From Pseudomonadota bacterium (lineage in GTDB: Bacteria > Pseudomonadota > Alphaproteobacteria > Acetobacterales > Acetobacteraceae), in contig JAJZFA010000021.1 of assembly GCA_021805565.1 (NCBI GenBank), positions 1-64,000 on the forward strand: DNA of 64,000 nucleotides. Reading direction: 5' to 3'. The position numbers and the translations under genes were made by a program. The notes under the pieces were generated by a model. The model was not told the origin of the DNA. It ran no database searches and worked only from the letters and a program-made list of their open reading frames with translations. Below, piece after piece: positions 17,323 to 25,838 of the stretch. Each line of letters starts with the position of its first letter. Position 1 is the stretch's first letter.

Positions 17323-18200
17323 CCGCCGAACGCCTGATCCCAGGGTTCCGGCAGCATCGTGTACCCGTCCCCTTGTTTTACAAGATGGGCAAAGCCTGGA
17401 AAGTGGACATGCATCCCGGCGATGAGTTGTTTGTCGGCCGTGACCATGTCGAATGTCCGCTTGCGGGTGGCCGCGGCCTGTTGCGGATCAGAATCGAATG
17501 CCATCGTGACTTCGGGGCGGGCCACCTGGACCTCTGGCACGTGGATAATATCTCCCCAGATCAGCAGCGACTGGCCACAAGACGCGATCAGATACCCGGA
17601 ATGACCGGGCGTATGCCCGAGCAACGGAACGGCGGTGATTCCGGGGAAAACGGCGGCCGCGCCCGAAAACGTTCGCGTTTGGTTATGATACGGCGCGATC
17701 TGTTCCCTTGCGCACCGAAAATACAAAATCCTGCCACGTTCGTCCGCTCGGTTCATTGCCCCGTCATCTTGCCAGTGCCGGGGTTCATTCTCATGAACCA
17801 CCAGTTCCGCATTAGGGAAAAGCTTCTGCCCGGTCTTTGGGTCGGTGAGTCCAGCGGAATGATCCGGATGCATATGGGTCAGAATGACGGTGTCGATATT
17901 GGCTGGATCGACCCCTGCGGCCTTCAGGTTCCGTTGCAATTTGCCAGCGGTTGGCAGCAGATAATCGCCTGATCCCGTCTCGATCAACGCAAGCCGGCCG
18001 GCGGAATAAACCAGATAGCAATTGACCGATGTCCGGCGGCCCGGACGAAACCTGTCCGTTAGCATCTTCGTCGCGTCGGCAGGGGCGATATTCTGCATCG
18101 CCTCGACCGTGCCATCGAGGTAGCCGTCGGACAACGCGGTTACGACGATATCGCCGATGCGCCTGTGATAGACGCCGGGGATTTGTGCGCTGGGGATCAT
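17319..18200 (-). CDS. MBL-fold metallo-hydrolase (293 aa)
   Basis: The metallo-beta-lactamase fold is shown by HMHPDHSAGL near residue 110 (the HxHxDH motif for two zinc ions), a later LLGHTPGHSGYL with the third ligand His, WGDIIHVPEVQ with the bridging Asp, and GMHVHFPGF with the last His. Proteins of this shape include lactonases and related hydrolases; the substrate is not evident. AGGAA lies about 8 bases before the ATG. It begins 13 bases after the SDR gene and overlaps the LysE gene, so it sits in the middle of an operon. Confidence 0.88.
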   Translation of the reverse strand: MIPSAQIPGVYHRRIGDIVVTALSDGYLDGTVEAMQNIAPADATKMLTDRFRPGRRTSVNCYLVYSAGRLALIETGSGDYLLPTAGKLQRNLKAAGVDPANIDTVILTHMHPDHSAGLTDPKTGQKLFPNAELVVHENEPRHWQDDGAMNRADERGRILYFRCAREQIAPYHNQTRTFSGAAAVFPGITAVPLLGHTPGHSGYLIASCGQSLLIWGDIIHVPEVQVARPEVTMAFDSDPQQAAATRKRTFDMVTADKQLIAGMHVHFPGFAHLVKQGDGYTMLPEPWDQAFGG

Positions 18201-18213
18201 TGGCGAGTTCCTG

Positions 18214-18957
18214 TTATTGAGAGATATACCCGCCGTCGATAACCAGTTCCGTTCCGGTGACGAACGACGCCTCGTCGGATGCCAGGAACAACACGCCGAA
18301 GGCGACCTCGATCGGTTCGCCCAGCCGGCGCAGCGGCGTCGCCTCGATCTTCGATGCGCGGCCGGCGGCGTTGGTCGCGTTCAGCATCGGCGGCATATAG
18401 CCTGGATGCACCGAGTTTACCCGGATGCCGGCGGGCCCGTATTTCGCCGCGGCCGCCTTCGTGTAAAGCCGGACAGCGCCCTTCGACGCGGCATATCCCG
18501 GATGGCTATCGGCACTGCCGACAAATCCCATGATCGATGAAATGTTCACGATCGAACCACGGCCGTTCGGGATCATCGCGGCGGCGGCATGCTTGGTGCC
18601 CAGGAATACACTGGCGGCGTTGACCGACAGCAGTTTGTTCCAGCCGTCCAATCCGTCCACATCGCCGACCGAACTGCCGCTGATTCCGGCATTATTCACC
18701 AGGATGTCCAGCCGGCCGAACGCGGCGATCGTTTCCGCGATCAGCCTTTCCCAATCGCGTTCCGATGTCACATCGGTCTGAACGTATCGTGCCCGGCCCT
18801 GGCTGGCGGCGATATCCGCGGCCACCGCCTCGCCTTCCTTGGTCAGCATGTCCGCGATGACCACCGCCGCACCTTCCCTGGCGAACAGCCGAACCTCGGC
18901 CTCGCCCATTCCATGCGCACCGCCGGTGACGATGGCGACTTTGTCTTTCAGGCGCAT
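18214..18957 (-). CDS. SDR family oxidoreductase (247 aa)
   Basis: A classical short-chain dehydrogenase. TGGAHGMGEAE is the NAD(P)-binding TGxxxGxG motif, ADM near residue 36 favours NAD, NNAGIS is the structural motif, and NISSIMGFVGSADSHPGYAASKGA (key parts ISS and YAASK) provides the Ser-Tyr-Lys triad. The C-terminal FVTGTELVIDGGYISQ is normal. It resembles hydroxysteroid or cyclic-alcohol dehydrogenases. AAGGAAG precedes the ATG by 7 bases. Its position between the PrpD-like and MBL genes suggests a step in the same unknown degradation pathway. Confidence 0.9.
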   Translation of the reverse strand: MRLKDKVAIVTGGAHGMGEAEVRLFAREGAAVVIADMLTKEGEAVAADIAASQGRARYVQTDVTSERDWERLIAETIAAFGRLDILVNNAGISGSSVGDVDGLDGWNKLLSVNAASVFLGTKHAAAAMIPNGRGSIVNISSIMGFVGSADSHPGYAASKGAVRLYTKAAAAKYGPAGIRVNSVHPGYMPPMLNATNAAGRASKIEATPLRRLGEPIEVAFGVLFLASDEASFVTGTELVIDGGYISQ

Positions 18958-18989
18958 TGTTGCTTCCTTCTTGAACGTAGCCGTTTATA

Positions 18990-20354
18990 TCAAGGTCCGC
19001 CGCCTATGGAGCGTATGTCGGCCAGCGACTCCAGCCGACCGATTTCCGCGATCGACCTGGCGGCTTTTGCCGTGCCCAGGATGGGTTCGGCCAGGGCGGC
19101 GAATTTTGCTTCCAACCGGGTGCCCTGGCGCGCCACGTCCGTTGCCGGAACACCGGAATCATGATGTGCCGTCAATTTTGTTCCATCTCGCAACAATAAT
19201 TCGATCTCGGTGAATGTGTTCGATATATCGGTACGAAAATCGAACGACACCTTGTCGCGCAGCCCGATCAGGACCGGGTCGGCCGCAACCGCTGCCGAAT
19301 AGGTGGACAACCGGCTTGTATCGGCGCCGGTCAGACCCATCGCCGTTGTCAGCCGCAGCGAAAATTTGGCTTCCAGGCCGGTGGCCGGTGCGGGGATATT
19401 GCAGATGCGGTCGCAGGATTCGTCGATGCGTACCGCGATCCGCTCCACCTGATCCGGTGCGAACCGGTGTTGTTCGCGCAGTTTGCGTGCCGATTCGATC
19501 GCGGCATGAGTCATATAGCAGGACGCATGGTATTTGAATAAATTATTGGCGATCCACCAGCCGTTGGGCGGCGCGGCGAACGCGCGATCTGGATTGAAAT
19601 CCGGGCTGTGGGTCCGAGCAAACCCCTGCCCGCACTCGATCGCATCGGTCCGGCTGGTAAAGCCCCTTGCGGCCAGTTTTGCCGCCATCACGCCATGATA
19701 GGCCGCTTTGCCGGCATGCAACGGCTTGCACATGGTCCCGAACATCGATTTCAAGCCGGCGGCCTGAGTAGCGGCGATACCCAGTGCCGTCGCGAACTGG
19801 TTCGCGTCGAGCCCCAGCAAATGTGCGCAGGCGGCCGCGGCACCGAAACTGCCCACGGTGGCGGTGGAATGGAATCCCAACCAATCGTAATGACCCGGCG
19901 CTATCGCGCTGCCGACCCGGCATTCCAGTTCGTATCCGGCGATGAAGGCGGTCATGACCTGGGCGCCGGAAGATCCGCGTTCTTCCGCCAGGGCCAGCAG
20001 TGCCGGGAGAATGGCCACCGACGGGTGCCCCGGCATCGCAAGGTTCACGTCGTCGAAGTCCAGTGCATGCGACGCCGCGCCATTCACGATCGCCGCCGAT
20101 GCCACCGGCAACCGCTCGGTTCGGCCGAGGACGGAGGCGACTTCCCGGCCGCCTTGTTCCAGCATTTCGGCCAGCAGAATGCCGGCCAGTTCGTCGGACG
20201 AACCGGCGATACCGCAACCGACATAGTCCAGCACGCATTGCCGGGCCCACACGCGGATCGTTTCGGGGATGTCGTCCAGCCGCAGCACCCGCGCCTGTTC
20301 CGCCAGGGCGCGCGTCAAACCCTGCCCCGCGTTTCTATCGTTGACTGCGTTCAT
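18990..20354 (-). CDS. MmgE/PrpD family protein (454 aa)
   Basis: Relatives include 2-methylcitrate dehydratase PrpD and immune-responsive gene 1 / cis-aconitate decarboxylase. Conserved segments include QCVLDYVGCGIAGSSD, NGAASHALDFDDVNLAMPGHPS (key DFDD and GHPS), GYELECRVG, WLGFHSTATVGSFGAAAA, KPLHAGKAAYHGVMAAKLA and FKYHASCYMTHAAIE. AGGAGG lies 8 bases before the ATG at 20354, so I prefer it to the in-frame ATG 7 codons upstream. With no prpB or prpC nearby this is probably not the propionate enzyme but a dehydratase/isomerase in the local pathway. Confidence 0.88.
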   Translation of the reverse strand: MNAVNDRNAGQGLTRALAEQARVLRLDDIPETIRVWARQCVLDYVGCGIAGSSDELAGILLAEMLEQGGREVASVLGRTERLPVASAAIVNGAASHALDFDDVNLAMPGHPSVAILPALLALAEERGSSGAQVMTAFIAGYELECRVGSAIAPGHYDWLGFHSTATVGSFGAAAACAHLLGLDANQFATALGIAATQAAGLKSMFGTMCKPLHAGKAAYHGVMAAKLAARGFTSRTDAIECGQGFARTHSPDFNPDRAFAAPPNGWWIANNLFKYHASCYMTHAAIESARKLREQHRFAPDQVERIAVRIDESCDRICNIPAPATGLEAKFSLRLTTAMGLTGADTSRLSTYSAAVAADPVLIGLRDKVSFDFRTDISNTFTEIELLLRDGTKLTAHHDSGVPATDVARQGTRLEAKFAALAEPILGTAKAARSIAEIGRLESLADIRSIGGGP

Positions 20355-20479
20355 GCTCGTATCCTCCTGTGCCACATCCGGCGATTGTTGATTCGGCCCC
20401 TCGCGCCGGAGAAGCCGGAGCCTATGTTCGAGCGGGCAGCTTTACCCGCGTGACGACGCACGTATCGCCGATGCCGCTT

Positions 20480-21271
20480 TTAGCGCCCGGTATAGACTGG
20501 CTTCCGTTTTTCGTTAAACGCGGCGATGCCTTCGCGGCGATCGTCCGTCGGGACCATTCTGTTGTACGCTTCGATCTCGAACATCATTCCGGTCTGCAGG
20601 TCGGTATTCAATCCCATGTTCACCGCTTGCTTGATCTGCCGTGTCGATATGGGCGCGTTTCCGGCGATGATGGATGCGGTTTCCAGGGCTTCGGACAGTA
20701 GGGTATCCGGCTTGCATATCCGGTTGACCATGCCCCATTCATACGCCTGTTGCACGCTGAACGGCCGGCCTGTCAGCAGGATTTCCTTCGCCCGGCGTGC
20801 ACCGACAGCGCGCGGCAAATTCTGCGTTCCGCCCGCCCCCGGCATAATGCCCAGCGTAACCTCGGTCAGGGCAAACCGGGCGGTCTCGGCCGCATAGATA
20901 AAGTCGGCGCATAGGGAAATTTCCAATCCGCCCGCATAAGCCGCCCCGTTCACGGCCGCGATCAAGGGTACCGGACAACCGGTCATCGCCCTGATCATCC
21001 GCTCGAAAATCAAATGCTGATCTTGCCACTGTTCATCGGTCATGCCGTTACGCTGTTTCAGGTCGCCGCCGCCGCAAAACGCCTTCGGGCCGGCGCCGAC
21101 GATCACGATACAGCGCTGCTTGTTGGGTGCGGCGCAAAAGCCATCGAAGACCTCCAGCAGGTCCAGGCCCATCTGGGTATTCATGGCGTTGGCCACTTCG
21201 GGCCGGTTCAGTGTCACCAGGACAATGTGCGGTCCCGGACGGTCCACCAGGATTGTTTCAAATGTTTTCAT
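20480..21271 (-). CDS. Enoyl-CoA hydratase/isomerase family protein (263 aa)
   Basis: A crotonase-fold enzyme acting on acyl-CoA esters. GPKAFCGGGDLKQR forms the first oxyanion-hole segment, AAVNGAAYAGGLEISLCADF the second, with the first catalytic Glu position in GGLE. FALTEVTLGIMPGAGGTQNL carries the second Glu and the PGxGGTQ motif, so both hydratase glutamates are present. The ATG at 21271 overlaps the stop of the serine-hydrolase gene as ATGA. The gene is followed 125 bases on by the PrpD-like gene on the same strand. This suggests hydration of an unsaturated acyl-CoA in a degradation route; the substrate is unknown. Confidence 0.9.
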   Translation of the reverse strand: MKTFETILVDRPGPHIVLVTLNRPEVANAMNTQMGLDLLEVFDGFCAAPNKQRCIVIVGAGPKAFCGGGDLKQRNGMTDEQWQDQHLIFERMIRAMTGCPVPLIAAVNGAAYAGGLEISLCADFIYAAETARFALTEVTLGIMPGAGGTQNLPRAVGARRAKEILLTGRPFSVQQAYEWGMVNRICKPDTLLSEALETASIIAGNAPISTRQIKQAVNMGLNTDLQTGMMFEIEAYNRMVPTDDRREGIAAFNEKRKPVYTGR

Positions 21272-22383
21272 TCTGCCACTGCCTGCATGATCAAACGGAT
21301 AAAAGTGTCTATCGCGGATGGGTCGGTCCAGCGCAGCACCGCGACGATGTCTTGTGCTGGCGCCACCCATGTCAGATTGCCGCCGGCGCCCGACGCGAAG
21401 AAACTGCCCTCCGGCGCGCTTTCATACCGTCCCTTGCCGGTATTCAGCCACCATAGCAGCCCATAGACCGGGTTGATCGCACAGGGGCGCACCGACTCGG
21501 CGATCCAGCTTTCGGGCAGGATCCGCTGCCCGTTCCATTCGCCCCGGCGAAGCATCAGAAGGCCGATCCGCGCCTGATCTTCGGCGTGGATCAGCATGCC
21601 GCCGCCCCAATGGGTGCCACCCGAGACGCTTTCGATCATACGGCCGCCGATGTCCACCGACGACGTGGTATAGCCATGCCAGGACCAATCGCAGGACGCA
21701 CCGATCGGCTGCATGATTCGTTCGGCGAAAACCTCCGGCAACGGCCGCCGGAAGCGCCGCAGCAGTGCCAGGCTTAGCCGGTTGACGCGCACATCGTTAT
21801 ATTCCCAGTACGATCCAGGAGGCTGGAGCGGACGGGGATCGCCCTTGCGCCCGCGACCTTCCAGGCCGACATCGCGGTTACGGTCTATCACGTCGGATTT
21901 GCCGAACAGGGAACCATGCCATTCCGATGTGTTCTGCAACAGATGCCGCCATGTCACGCCGCGATTGCGGGCGCTGCTGAATCCGCCGTCATCGACCGTG
22001 CGGCCGACCGGCTCGTCCAGGTCGGCGATCAGCCCGTCCATCGTGGCGATGCCCGCCAGCAGGCTTAGATAACTTTTGGCGGCGGAGAAGGTGAAATCGA
22101 CCTGATCGGTATCGCCCCACGACGCGATCTTGAAGCCGCGGCGCAGGACCAAACCGTTGGCCGGTCCGCGAGGGCGGATAGGGCCCAGAATTTCGTTAAA
22201 GGGCGGCGGTTCGAAATAGCCGCTTTCCAGATGCAGTTTCAGGTCGTTCGGCCATTGGGTTTCGTTTTCCGCCGCGAAATGGGCGGCTTCTTCCAGCCAC
22301 ATCCAGTGCATGCCGGCGCTGTCGGCCGGCGCCTCGGGCCACGCCTGACCATGCGGTGGCGGGACGATCGGCGGCAACTCCAT
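21268..22383 (-). CDS. Serine hydrolase of the beta-lactamase (class C / esterase) fold (371 aa)
   Basis: FTFSAAKSYLSLLAG near residue 130 provides the SxxK catalytic pair, YWEYNDVRVNRLS the YxN motif, and GLLWWLNTG plus FFASGAGGNLTWV the C-terminal region, where a His/Lys-Thr-Gly element is usual. The enzymes include carboxylesterases and peptidases; most are not antibiotic-resistance enzymes. No signal peptide is visible, so it is probably cytosolic. GGGAAGGGAA precedes the ATG by about 9 bases. It is the first gene of the catabolic run and coupled to the enoyl-CoA hydratase, suggesting that it hydrolyses an ester or lactone feeding that pathway. Confidence 0.85.
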   Translation of the reverse strand: MELPPIVPPPHGQAWPEAPADSAGMHWMWLEEAAHFAAENETQWPNDLKLHLESGYFEPPPFNEILGPIRPRGPANGLVLRRGFKIASWGDTDQVDFTFSAAKSYLSLLAGIATMDGLIADLDEPVGRTVDDGGFSSARNRGVTWRHLLQNTSEWHGSLFGKSDVIDRNRDVGLEGRGRKGDPRPLQPPGSYWEYNDVRVNRLSLALLRRFRRPLPEVFAERIMQPIGASCDWSWHGYTTSSVDIGGRMIESVSGGTHWGGGMLIHAEDQARIGLLMLRRGEWNGQRILPESWIAESVRPCAINPVYGLLWWLNTGKGRYESAPEGSFFASGAGGNLTWVAPAQDIVAVLRWTDPSAIDTFIRLIMQAVAE

Positions 22384-22441
22384 CCAGGCATTCCCTTCCC
22401 ACGTGCAGCGGAACGACTATGCCGCCCGGGGCTGGCGATGG

Positions 22442-23017
22442 CTACCCCGACGGGCGGCGCAGCCGGCGATAGTCCGCCTCGGTATCCACATCCGCCAGGC
22501 AGCGGAGCAATCCGGTACGGCGATGGCGATATTGCAGAAGCGTGTCGGCTAGTGCGTGTCCGGTGGACCAGCGGGTTGCCCCGAACAAATCCGCCGGCCG
22601 CCGCGGTCCCAGTGCGATCAGCCAGTATCCGCCATCCTGGGCCGGTCCGAACACCGCATCGGCGGTCCCCAGCCGGCGAAACGCGGCGCGCGCGTCGGCT
22701 GCCGTCGCCATCGGGATATCGCAGCCCATCAAGGCCACGCGCCGGTATTTTCCCAGCGCCCGAGCCATCCGGCGCCCAAGATCGCCGTGGCCTTGGTCGG
22801 CATGTGCCACCCGGATCGGTAGCCGGACGCGGGCACGATCCGGCGTAAGGGCCAAAACCACATCGAAGCGGCCGTCCGATTTTAGATCGCGCAGCAACGC
22901 CGTTAACGTCGAAAGATGGAAACGCAAGGCGGCGCGGTCCCCGATCGCGCGTGCCAGCCGCCGCTTCACGGTTCCCAGGCGCGGCGCCCTGGCGAAAACG
23001 ACAACCATGTCCTTCAT
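22442..23017 (-). CDS. TIGR04282-type glycosyltransferase (DUF2064, 191 aa)
   Basis: The nucleotide-sugar-transferase-like fold is shown by VVFARAPRLGTVKRRLARAIG at the start (key PRLGTVKRRLA), VALMGCDIPMATAADARAAF with the metal-binding Asp region, and FGPAQDGGYWLIAL. These match the family named for arsenosugar biosynthesis. Its ATG at 23017 overlaps the stop of the upstream TIGR04283 gene (ATGA), and the two are nearly always neighbours in genomes. No arsM/arsS or other arsenic gene is in the window, so the arsenic link is unproven here. Confidence 0.88.
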   Translation of the reverse strand: MKDMVVVFARAPRLGTVKRRLARAIGDRAALRFHLSTLTALLRDLKSDGRFDVVLALTPDRARVRLPIRVAHADQGHGDLGRRMARALGKYRRVALMGCDIPMATAADARAAFRRLGTADAVFGPAQDGGYWLIALGPRRPADLFGATRWSTGHALADTLLQYRHRRTGLLRCLADVDTEADYRRLRRPSG

Positions 23018-23667
23018 GTGTACAGACGCTGGATCGCGCTGACCGGCACTCCGGCCGACCAAAGCGAGAGGCACAGAAGATTGCGGGCAGAGCGACGCAA
23101 ATAGCCTTGCGTCTCCCATTTATACGCCGACGTAACGGCGTCGGCGGCGAGCGGAATCAGACGGCGACGACCAAGCCGCCGAACCAGATCGACGTCTTCC
23201 ATCAGCGGCAGGGGTTTCATACCGCCGGCCGAGCGCAGCAGGTCGCGATGGATCAGCAACCCTTGATCGCCGTACGGCAGGCCCAACACAGTGCTGCGCC
23301 AGGCCACCAGGCGTTCAAGGCGCCTCGCGGCCGGCGCGTCGCTGTCCAGGCGAAAGCGGAAATATCCGGCGATTTCAGTATTTTTATGGATGCTGGTGCG
23401 CCAGTTTGGCGACAAGCGTGTGTCGGCGTGCAGCAGCAGCAGCCACGGATGGATTGCCGCGGCGATGCCGGCGGCCAACTGCGTGCCACGGCCGCGCGGT
23501 GCGGTCAGAACCCGGGCGCCGGATGCGGCCGCGATCGCCCGGCTTTCGTCCGCGCTGCCGCCATCGGCGACCACGATGTCATCGGTTCGGTCCAGTGCCG
23601 CCAGGGTGGCGGGCAGAAAGCGGGCCGCATTCAGGGTTGGGATGACAATGGAAATTGGTTCGGTCAT
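23014..23667 (-). CDS. TIGR04283-type family 2 glycosyltransferase (217 aa)
   Basis: A GT-A fold glycosyltransferase: ISIVIPTLNAARFLPATLAA at the start, DIVVADGGSADESRAIAAAS for nucleotide binding, LLLLHADTRLSP as the DxD-like metal site, and GLPYGDQGLLIHRD plus PLMEDVDLVRRLGR as the acceptor/catalytic region. The usual family length is about 220 residues. The frame is open for 99 more codons upstream, but homology begins at MTEPISI, so ATG 23667 is chosen. It is the first gene of a two-gene unit. It transfers a sugar to an unknown acceptor in the cytosol or at the membrane. Confidence 0.9.
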   Translation of the reverse strand: MTEPISIVIPTLNAARFLPATLAALDRTDDIVVADGGSADESRAIAAASGARVLTAPRGRGTQLAAGIAAAIHPWLLLLHADTRLSPNWRTSIHKNTEIAGYFRFRLDSDAPAARRLERLVAWRSTVLGLPYGDQGLLIHRDLLRSAGGMKPLPLMEDVDLVRRLGRRRLIPLAADAVTSAYKWETQGYLRRSARNLLCLSLWSAGVPVSAIQRLYT

Positions 23668-23873
23668 GCGGTTGCTTGTGCGGCCTGCCGGGCCGGCGGC
23701 TGTTGACGGGCTTCTAACCCATACGGCAAGCCTTGACCCAGCGTTATAGGCCGAAGGCTCCGGATGGATAAAAAGTGTACGCGCTGATCGATGTCGCGGG
23801 CTGTACAGGGTTTCGCCGCCGGATAAAATCCGCTCAAAATGCACCTCGCCGTGACGACAAATAGATCGATGGG

Positions 23874-24449
23874 ATGGAAATCTTGCTCCGTAGCTTTTTT
23901 TTCTTGTGGTATGCCTTAATGTTCTGTGCAGCCGCGAGCGCGGCGACGCTGGACGGTGTGACAATGCCGGATTCGCGCACTATCGACGGACGGCCGATGC
24001 AACTGAACGGCATAGGCCTTCGGACATATTCGTTCCTTGGCATTAAGATTTATATTGCTGGGCTGTATCTGGAACAGAAAAGCGATAACGCCGACGGCAT
24101 TCTACATTCGTCCGAACAAAAACTGCTCGACTTCCGGTTTCTGCGGGACGTGAGTCCGGAGGATGCTCGGAAGGCCTGGGTGGAAGGATTCAACGATAAT
24201 TGCCGTTTGCCCGCGTGTCGCCTCGATCCGGCCGATGTAAACCGATTTCTGGCGGCGGTGCCAGTTATCCGCAAGGGCGACGAAACGCAGTTGCTGTTCA
24301 ATGCAAAAGGTGTCGAGGTAAGTCTGAACGGACGCCCTCTGGGCATCATTCCCGACACCCGGTTTGCCGAAGTCGTGCTCGCGACCTTTATCGGGGCCGT
24401 GCCGGCGACGCCGCGGTTGAAAACGGAGTTGCTGGGCGGGCGGGAATGA
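23874..24449 (+). CDS. Exported chalcone-isomerase-like protein (191 aa)
   Basis: The N-terminus has a signal peptide with a long hydrophobic core and a likely cleavage after AAASAA, so the mature protein is periplasmic. The body matches the bacterial chalcone isomerase-like domain: GIGLRTYSFLGIKIYIAGLYLE, LLDFRFLRDVSPEDARKAW, FNAKGVEVSLNGRPLGIIPD and VVLATFIGAVPAT (each is a key block of up to 22 residues shortened here in meaning). The family is not known to act on flavonoids in bacteria. The gene is divergent from the glycosyltransferase pair, with a 206-base AT-richer gap between. Confidence 0.85.
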   Translation: MEILLRSFFFLWYALMFCAAASAATLDGVTMPDSRTIDGRPMQLNGIGLRTYSFLGIKIYIAGLYLEQKSDNADGILHSSEQKLLDFRFLRDVSPEDARKAWVEGFNDNCRLPACRLDPADVNRFLAAVPVIRKGDETQLLFNAKGVEVSLNGRPLGIIPDTRFAEVVLATFIGAVPATPRLKTELLGGRE

Positions 24450-24485
24450 TCCGGGGCAGGAGTTTGCTAAAATCGCCGGGCCGGC

Positions 24486-25670
24486 CTATCCCGCCATCGG
24501 GCGGTTGCTCTCCCGATCGCCAAAGAAGATGTCGGTGGAAATATCGTTGACCCCGATGCAACCGGTATAGGCCATGGTCTTGTCCATCTCGGTCTGGATA
24601 AACCCCACGGCCTTCGCCGCGCCGGCTTCCCCGCCGACCGCCGTGCCGTACAGTGTCGCGCGCCCGGTCAGCACGCATTTCGCCCCCAGCGCCAGCGCTT
24701 TCACGATGTCGGACCCGCGCCGCACGCCGGAATCCAAAATTACCGTCGCCTTGTCGCCCACCGCCTCGGCAATATCCGGCAACATGTCCAGGGTCGCGGC
24801 GGCGCTATCCATGTTGCGGCCGCCGTGATTGGATACGATGATGCCATCCACCCCATAGCTAACCGCCTTCAGCGCGTCATCGACCCGATTGATGCCTTTC
24901 AGCATTAATAGTCCGGGCCATTTATCGCGAAAAATCCGGATATCGTCCCAGTTCAGCGAATCCTGCCGCATGACTTCCCTGGTGCCAGGGTCGGTGCCGA
25001 TCGGGCGGCGGTAGGGTTCGGGATAGTTTTCATTGCGGGGCATGCCGATGGTGGTAAAATATTTCAGTAGCACGGTGCCGAACCATTCCGGGTGGAACAT
25101 GATGTCGCGGGTGAAGCGCCACGTGGGATGGAAAGGCAGCATAAAGCCATTTTTGGCATTGTATTCGCGGTTCGGCGGCACGATCGTATCGGTCGTGACG
25201 ATCAACGCCTCGAACCCGTTGTTTTTCGCCCGCTCGATCAACTGGTAAGACAATTCCCGCTGCTTCCAGACATAAAGCTGGAACCACAGGCGAAAATTCG
25301 CCTCCCTGGCGATCTTTTCCATCGATGTCATGGCGCCGGTCGCCAGGGTGAACGGAATTTTCGCCCGCGCCGCCGCCTTGGCCAGTTCCAGTTCGCCTTC
25401 GTACCAGCATAATCCGGCCGCGCCGGTGGGGGCGATCGCCATCGGCAGGGAAATTTCCTTGCCGAACAACGTGGTTTTGGTCGAACGGCCGGATACATCG
25501 ACCAGGGCCCGGTGCTTCAGCTTTATGGTCTCGAACGCACGACGATTGTTACGCAGGGCCAGTTCGTCCTCGGTCGAGCGGTCCACGAATTCGAAGACCC
25601 CGCGCGGCAGGCGACGCTTCGCGGCTTCGCGCAGATCGGACACATTGTAGCAATTACCGAGCCTGGACAT
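24486..25670 (-). CDS. FMN-dependent alpha-hydroxy-acid oxidase/dehydrogenase (394 aa)
   Basis: A TIM-barrel flavoenzyme of the lactate/glycolate oxidase group. LPMAIAPTGAAGL and QLYVWKQREL line the FMN site, IVTTDT follows, LMLKGI supplies the FMN-binding Lys, and SNHGGRNMDSA carries the catalytic His and the substrate-binding Arg. Usual members read SNHGGRQLD, so Asn-Met here is a mild variant. ILDSGVRRGSDIVKALALGA binds the FMN phosphate. It oxidises a 2-hydroxy acid, perhaps lactate, to the keto acid. Length fits LldD. AAGGGGAA lies 6 bases before the ATG. It is divergent from the small ORF and pmbA. Confidence 0.9.
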   Translation of the reverse strand: MSRLGNCYNVSDLREAAKRRLPRGVFEFVDRSTEDELALRNNRRAFETIKLKHRALVDVSGRSTKTTLFGKEISLPMAIAPTGAAGLCWYEGELELAKAAARAKIPFTLATGAMTSMEKIAREANFRLWFQLYVWKQRELSYQLIERAKNNGFEALIVTTDTIVPPNREYNAKNGFMLPFHPTWRFTRDIMFHPEWFGTVLLKYFTTIGMPRNENYPEPYRRPIGTDPGTREVMRQDSLNWDDIRIFRDKWPGLLMLKGINRVDDALKAVSYGVDGIIVSNHGGRNMDSAAATLDMLPDIAEAVGDKATVILDSGVRRGSDIVKALALGAKCVLTGRATLYGTAVGGEAGAAKAVGFIQTEMDKTMAYTGCIGVNDISTDIFFGDRESNRPMAG

Positions 25671-25697
25671 TCGTCGTTCCCCTTGGACGGCGGAATG

Positions 25698-25838
25698 ATG
25701 AAGCGAGACATCGCACTGTCAAGCGAATCGCACCGCCGGCGCTGGCTGCAATCCGGCGCCGCCGTCCTATCTATGGTTCTGTTTTCAAACCCGCTATGGG
25801 TATGCCTGACGTGCGCGGCGGAGGAACCGACTGAATGA
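25698..25838 (+). CDS. Possible small leader-like protein coupled to pmbA (46 aa)
   Basis: A short frame starts at ATG 25698 (or the adjacent ATG 25695) and its TGA at 25836-25838 overlaps the pmbA ATG as ATGA. The product has RRRWLQSGAAVLSMVLFSNP, which resembles a twin-arginine or simple membrane signal, followed by TCAAEEPTE. It lies in the 164-base divergent region before pmbA. It may be a coupled leader peptide or a chance frame; no family is recognised. Confidence 0.3.
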   Translation: MKRDIALSSESHRRRWLQSGAAVLSMVLFSNPLWVCLTCAAEEPTE

